From the NCBI GenBank assembly GCA_013215905.1, contig JABSQI010000032.1:1-11382 (forward strand): 11,382 nucleotides of DNA, given 5' to 3'. The notes below the pieces were generated by a model. That model did no database searches. It was not told where the DNA came from and worked only from the letters and a program-made list of their open reading frames with translations. Position 1 is the first letter of the stretch; every line of letters begins with the position of its first letter. The DNA is from Legionellales bacterium. Lineage in GTDB: Bacteria > Pseudomonadota > Gammaproteobacteria > PIVX01. A program made the position numbers and the translations under genes. Below, one piece after another: positions 7,304 to 11,382 of this stretch.

Positions 7304-8743
7304 TTATTTTGTGCCACCAACTGTCATTTCCGATAACTTCACCGTAGGCTGTCCTACACCCACTGGGACATTTTGACCATCTTTCCCGCAAATTCCAATA
7401 CCATTATCTAATGCCAAATCATTCCCTATCATTTCTATTTTTTTCAACGCCTCTGCTCCATTACCTATCAAGGTAGCTCCTTTAATTGGGCTTGTAATAT
7501 TGCCATTTTCAATAAGATATGCTTGGCAGAGAGAGAAAACAAATTTACCAGAGGTTATATCAACTTGTCCACCACCAAAATTTGTTGCATATATACCTTT
7601 TTTTACAGATTTAATTATTTCTTCTGGAGCACAATTTCCTGCTTGCATATAAGTATTAGTCATTCTGGGCATTGGTAAATAGGCGTAATTTTCACGTCTA
7701 GCATTCCCAGTAGAGCACATTCCTAGTAACCTTGCATTCATTTTATCAAGCATAAAATTTTTCAGATATCCATTCTCGATTAATACAGTTTCTTGTGTTG
7801 TAGTACCTTCATCATCAATATTTAACGAACCTCTTCTATCAGGTATAGTACCATTATCAACAACAGTAACATCTGAAGCTGCAATTTGTTGACCTAACAT
7901 ATTGGAAAAAACTGATGTTTTTTTCCTAATAAAATCTCCTTCTAGTCCGTGCCCAACGGCTTCGTGTAATAAAACTCCTGGCCAACCCGATCCTAATACT
8001 ACGGGCATTTGCCCAGCTGGAGCAGCAACACTCTCAAGATTAGTATTAGCCTCCAAGAGAGCATCTTTAACAATTTTATCAATAATATTATTGTCTCTAA
8101 AATAACTATATGAGTACCTTCCTCCAAAACCTGCACTCGCTTTTTCTCTCCTACCATTTTTTTCAGCCAGTACTGATACATTCAATCTAACTAATGGACG
8201 AATATCTGCATGCCAAGTACCCTCATTAGTAATAATTAATACAATTTCATAGCTACCACTTAAACTAGCATCCACCCTAGTAATACAAGGATCTTGTTTA
8301 GCCAAAGTATATGCTTCTTGCAGCAATTCAAGTTTTTGCTTATCATCAAATAATAACAAAGGATTAATTGGTTGATAAACCTCTCTAGTATTAGCTTTAC
8401 TCCATCCTAATCTTACTACTTTATTTTGGTTATTTTTAGCAATACTCTTAGCTGTTGTTACTGCTTCCTCTAATACAGGCAATACTATATCATCAGAAAA
8501 TGCAAAACCTGTTTTTTCTCCAGCAACAGCCCTAACCCCAACTCCTTTATTTATAGAAAAACTACCATCTTTAACTTCACCATCTTCTAAGATCCAGCTT
8601 TCACTACTAATGTTTTGAAAATACAAATCTGCATTATCAATTTTTTTGCTTAACATGGAAGACAACATCTCTTCCACTGAAGATGGAGAAATGCCATTAA
8701 TTTCAAGTAGCTGATTAGTTGCTAATTCGATAGATGTAGCCAT
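7304..8743 (-). CDS. tldD: metalloprotease TldD, zinc-bearing subunit
   Basis: TldD is the catalytic subunit of the TldD/TldE heterodimer, a zinc protease that threads unfolded peptides. From the ATG at 8743 the protein has 479 residues (481 in E. coli) and begins MATSIELATNQLLEING, matching the family N-terminus. The zinc site is visible: HEAVGH with His260, Glu261 and His265, plus Cys452 in GICGKDGQ. Other family segments are ADLYFQN, SWILEDGEVKDGS, GVGVRAVAGEKTGFAF, DIRPLVRL, VVLGSGWPGVLLHE, YLPMPRMTNTYM, NFGGGQVDITSGKFVFS and VGVGQPTVKLSEMTVGGT. A longer start at 8800 would add 19 residues unlike the family and overlap yhdP by 47 bp, so 8743 is preferred, leaving 10 bp after the yhdP stop. 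No strong Shine-Dalgarno sequence is visible, so coupling to yhdP translation is likely. pmbA follows 26 bp downstream. Confidence 0.95.
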   Translation of the reverse strand: MATSIELATNQLLEINGISPSSVEEMLSSMLSKKIDNADLYFQNISSESWILEDGEVKDGSFSINKGVGVRAVAGEKTGFAFSDDIVLPVLEEAVTTAKSIAKNNQNKVVRLGWSKANTREVYQPINPLLLFDDKQKLELLQEAYTLAKQDPCITRVDASLSGSYEIVLIITNEGTWHADIRPLVRLNVSVLAEKNGRREKASAGFGGRYSYSYFRDNNIIDKIVKDALLEANTNLESVAAPAGQMPVVLGSGWPGVLLHEAVGHGLEGDFIRKKTSVFSNMLGQQIAASDVTVVDNGTIPDRRGSLNIDDEGTTTQETVLIENGYLKNFMLDKMNARLLGMCSTGNARRENYAYLPMPRMTNTYMQAGNCAPEEIIKSVKKGIYATNFGGGQVDITSGKFVFSLCQAYLIENGNITSPIKGATLIGNGAEALKKIEMIGNDLALDNGIGICGKDGQNVPVGVGQPTVKLSEMTVGGTK

Positions 8744-8753
8744 ATATAATATT

Positions 8754-11243
8754 TTATTTCTTATTAGATTTGGTTTTAATTTCTTCGACGTTTGGATCAT
8801 CCAAACTACCAGTTATTTTAAATCTCTTAAGTGAGAGTTTATTGATATTATCACCTATTAAGGTGTTTGCAGCAAGAGCAGCAAGTCCAACTACAGGCCC
8901 CCCTGCAACAGCAGCAACTATTGGAACACCTCCTGTTATGTTAGGTATTATAGACAAATCGAAATCTATCATATCTCTATTATAATCTAACTCTCCCTTG
9001 ATGCTCATCTTAGCATTTGTTGTAGAAATTTCTAAATTATTCGTCGAATAGTGTCCTGCCTGTAAATTTAATGTCCCTTTGAATTCATCAAAAACCAGAT
9101 TTGATGAAGTTAAGTCTTTAAAATCAAGGGTGAGTCTTCTAGGTAATGTAGCTACATTCATTGCACTAAATATTCTACCTAAATATTTTTTTCCACCAGA
9201 TAAACCATCACCTATAACCAACTCCCCATCGTCTAGGGTGAGATCAATATTTCCGTATATATCATTAAACTTAATTATCTGTTTGGTCAAAGGCCATTTA
9301 ATATTAATATTAACTTCGCCACTATTTGACAATATTTTTGAATGCATATCAAATTCTTTTAGAAAGTTATTAAACTCAGTAGAAAATACATTCATTGAAA
9401 AATTATATAATTCAGATTCACCGTCTGATAGTACTAGACTGTCTTCTTTAACACTATTAATTTTATGTTCAAGTCTCGGATTATATATAACTGAAAATTC
9501 ACCTAAATCTCGACCATTAACATTTAAATTTTTAACATCTGCCCTAAAATTTGCATGATTTTCATACATAAATGAGTCAAAAGATACTCCATCACTATTT
9601 CGTTTAAAGGTCATTTCGTCAAAATCTAATTTCCAAATATCTTCCTTGGTATAATATACCATTTCCCCTTTATTCCCTTTATCCTCAAAACTAAAATCCA
9701 TATTACCATCGACAAAAACAGCTGTTGGATTTAGCTTAGCAAAATAATTAGAGTATATATCCAAATCTTCAAACGTAAACTTAATAGTTTTATTAGATAC
9801 AGAATTACTAGGCTCGATTGCTAAGCTTTTCATTATATAATTATATAGAGTTACATAAGAAAGATTGCATTTTTTAATATTGATAAATATCTTATTTTTA
9901 TCAATATTATCATCTATAAGATAAGTACCTATTAAATCATTTTGTCCTAATAATTTAAACTCTGCCAAATCATTCGTATACTTACCAGTAATATTAAATT
10001 TAGAAAGAGCAACTAACTCGTTTTCTTCAATTCCTGAAATACTATGGCGCTGGTTATCAAAGTCTGTTTTTATAAACCACCGCCAAGAATTATCATTCAT
10101 ATGTTTATAATTAATAGATATCTTAGAGTTATATCTTAGATGAGATTTAACTTTTGGTTTGCGCAAATCTATTTTATTTATACCCTTGATCTTCATATAA
10201 AAACTATCATCTGAATTAGGATTAAATTCTTTAGTATTTACGTCACCTTTTTTTAAGCTTAAATTCCCAATAAAATTGTTAGAAATTTGCTTTTTAGTTT
10301 TTGTGTTATCTATTGCCCCATTTTCAATTCTTGCATTACCATCTAACTCAAAATTTATGTGATCTTCTAAAGGAACTCTTAATTTTACATTAGATATAAC
10401 ATCTCCACTAAAATAAAAATGTTTTTGGCTGGGAACATCATCTTTAATTGGAGAATTACGTAAATATTGGATAATTTTTTCTAATTTAGTATTTAACCTT
10501 AAGTTCACAATTATATCATCTAGCTTATCTGAACCCGAAAAAGTAGTAGATGCTTCTCCTAAGTCAGCATCCCCTAAAAATCCATTTTCAAGTTTTATAT
10601 TGTATACATCATTTATTAAATTAAATTTAACATTTGTATGTCTTACTCTGCCCCAATCAGGATCAAAATCGAAGGTGATATTATTCATAAAAGCATCTAC
10701 CCTGAATAAACCTTCATTTTTTTCAAATGGAAATTTATCTAAGGGACCTTTAAAAACTAGTTTACCTGACACCCTATTCTGGCTAGGTAAAGCTTCTTTT
10801 AACCATTCTAACAAGCTATCTTTAATATATTTATCAGTAACATCTTGCAATAAAAATGACATATCTTCATGCTCAAAATCAGATGTTATATCTACAAGGG
10901 TAGATTTTTCTTTTTCATGTTCAACTTTACCTTTAGATTCCATATTTATATTACATATTTTTGATTTCATTTCATCTATATTTACTTTGATCTTATCTTT
11001 TGAATATATTAATTTAAACTTTCCTGAAACACGATTTGTCTTTAAGGTATGCTTACAAATATACGCAGGTAAAAATACATGTCCATCCAACAAATTTATA
11101 TCATAATTATTATTTGACATATCCAAATCTGCTGACGCAATTTTATATTTTAATTCACTATTAAGATCATCAACCTCAACATTTGATATACGCATTACGA
11201 ATTCATTATCTTGCATTTGCATATTTTCTATTTTTGTACTCAT
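8754..11243 (-). CDS. yhdP: YhdP-family AsmA-like envelope protein, apparently 5'-truncated
   Basis: YhdP is a long inner-membrane-anchored AsmA-like protein; in E. coli it acts with TamB and YdbH in moving phospholipids to the outer membrane. The intact frame has 829 residues against about 1270 in E. coli. Recognisable pieces are VSGKLVFKGPLDKFPF followed by GLFRVDAFMNNITFDFDPDWG, NVNGRDLGEFSVIYNP, INIKWPLTKQIIKF, YLGRIFSAMNVATLPRRLTLDFKDLTS, the Gly/Ala-rich hydrophobic segment at about 768-802, and FKITGSLDDPNVEEI near the end. The composition is rich in short alternating beta-strand repeats, as expected for the lipid groove. The usual N-terminal membrane anchor and first few hundred residues are missing, no ribosome-binding site precedes the ATG at 11243, and the same frame stays open for 36 more codons upstream. 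The true start is therefore unlikely to be here. tldD follows after 10 bp. The gene may be a remnant, or may be read through an upstream frameshift. Confidence 0.8.
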   Translation of the reverse strand: MSTKIENMQMQDNEFVMRISNVEVDDLNSELKYKIASADLDMSNNNYDINLLDGHVFLPAYICKHTLKTNRVSGKFKLIYSKDKIKVNIDEMKSKICNINMESKGKVEHEKEKSTLVDITSDFEHEDMSFLLQDVTDKYIKDSLLEWLKEALPSQNRVSGKLVFKGPLDKFPFEKNEGLFRVDAFMNNITFDFDPDWGRVRHTNVKFNLINDVYNIKLENGFLGDADLGEASTTFSGSDKLDDIIVNLRLNTKLEKIIQYLRNSPIKDDVPSQKHFYFSGDVISNVKLRVPLEDHINFELDGNARIENGAIDNTKTKKQISNNFIGNLSLKKGDVNTKEFNPNSDDSFYMKIKGINKIDLRKPKVKSHLRYNSKISINYKHMNDNSWRWFIKTDFDNQRHSISGIEENELVALSKFNITGKYTNDLAEFKLLGQNDLIGTYLIDDNIDKNKIFINIKKCNLSYVTLYNYIMKSLAIEPSNSVSNKTIKFTFEDLDIYSNYFAKLNPTAVFVDGNMDFSFEDKGNKGEMVYYTKEDIWKLDFDEMTFKRNSDGVSFDSFMYENHANFRADVKNLNVNGRDLGEFSVIYNPRLEHKINSVKEDSLVLSDGESELYNFSMNVFSTEFNNFLKEFDMHSKILSNSGEVNINIKWPLTKQIIKFNDIYGNIDLTLDDGELVIGDGLSGGKKYLGRIFSAMNVATLPRRLTLDFKDLTSSNLVFDEFKGTLNLQAGHYSTNNLEISTTNAKMSIKGELDYNRDMIDFDLSIIPNITGGVPIVAAVAGGPVVGLAALAANTLIGDNINKLSLKRFKITGSLDDPNVEEIKTKSNKK

Positions 11244-11382
11244 TTTAATTTCTGAAAGGATATTATCTGATAAATTAAAACTATGATTTGCAAAAACAAT
11301 TTCTTTATTTTTTAACCTCAGTTTGTATAGTATGTAATGAACAAAAAGTAATTATTAAATCAACAGCAAGAATAAAAGTAAC
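11244..11382 (-). other. broken or frameshifted 5' part of yhdP, running off the window
   Basis: Upstream of the yhdP ATG the same frame remains open to 11351 and reads plausibly (NKEIVFANHSFNLSDN next to the ATG). It then meets tandem TAA TAA (11357-11352). Beyond these stops the same frame encodes a leucine-rich LLLFLLLI up to the window edge. A second frame is open from the edge for 25 codons (it includes FILAVDLIITFCSLHTIQ) and closes at TAA 11307-11305, directly after a run of six A on the coding strand (11313-11308). Skipping one A there would join it to the yhdP frame. No start codon with a ribosome-binding site is visible in either frame. Confidence 0.5.

Noticed and set aside
8743..8800. 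Longer tldD start at 8800 with 19 extra residues
   Set aside because: The extra residues do not resemble TldD N-termini, overlap yhdP by 47 bp, and the ATG at 8743 gives the family length and a matching N-terminus.
7902..11106. Plus-strand open frames opposite tldD and yhdP (for example 9079-9558 and 10600-11106)
   Set aside because: They are complementary shadows of well-supported minus-strand genes, with no family similarity and no ribosome-binding sites.
1..11382. CRISPR arrays, tRNA genes, insertion sequences, phage or defence genes
   Set aside because: No regularly spaced repeats, tRNA-like folds, transposase motifs or terminal inverted repeats were seen by eye, and nearly all bases are accounted for by housekeeping genes.

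Overview
This window is a dense, AT-rich (roughly 30% G+C by eye) stretch of bacterial chromosome holding nine housekeeping-type genes, with almost no intergenic space. Several proteins look betaproteobacterial, and Alcaligenaceae/Bordetella-like in particular. Ribosomal protein L19 carries [16 protein letters not shown] and [16 protein letters not shown]. RlmD carries a PQIEL segment and a YLQPGN segment that resemble beta rather than E. coli RlmD. Low G+C, short gaps, shortened proteins and a decaying gene at the right edge together suggest a host-restricted betaproteobacterium with a reduced genome. The Candidatus Kinetoplastibacterium symbionts of trypanosomatids fit this best, but that placement is inferred from remembered family features and was not computed.

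Left half, plus strand (1-5931): the 3' part of trmD (tRNA m1G37 methyltransferase) and rplS (L19) form the end of the classical rpsP-rimM-trmD-rplS cluster, with a possible extra promoter just before rplS. They are followed by an O6-alkylguanine-DNA alkyltransferase, a ten-helix EamA/DMT permease starting 3 bp later, rlmD (23S rRNA m5U1939 methyltransferase, without its usual TRAM domain) and relA ((p)ppGpp synthetase), which overlaps rlmD by 17 bp. A promoter-like site with a 12-bp perfect palindrome in its spacer precedes rlmD. The theme is translation (tRNA and rRNA modification, ribosome structure, stringent response) plus DNA repair and one transporter.

Right half, minus strand (5934-11382): yhdP, tldD and pmbA, transcribed right to left and probably one operon. 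TldD and PmbA are the two subunits of the TldD/TldE metalloprotease; the zinc ligands are in TldD and absent from PmbA. YhdP is a large AsmA-like envelope protein tied to phospholipid delivery to the outer membrane. Here its intact frame starts without a ribosome-binding site or membrane anchor and is about one third shorter than usual. Homology-like sequence continues upstream of the first ATG, then meets tandem stop codons, or a poly-A run where a one-base slip would join another open frame. The gene is therefore probably truncated, frameshifted or rescued by slippage. The nitrilase-family gene that often lies between yhdP and tldD is absent.

The two halves converge with only 2 bp between the relA and pmbA stop codons. 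I found no tRNA or rRNA genes, mobile elements, CRISPR arrays or phage genes, and no convincing undescribed multi-gene system. The points most worth checking are the yhdP 5' end, the missing TRAM domain of RlmD, the shortened TrmD C-terminus, and the palindromic promoter before rlmD.
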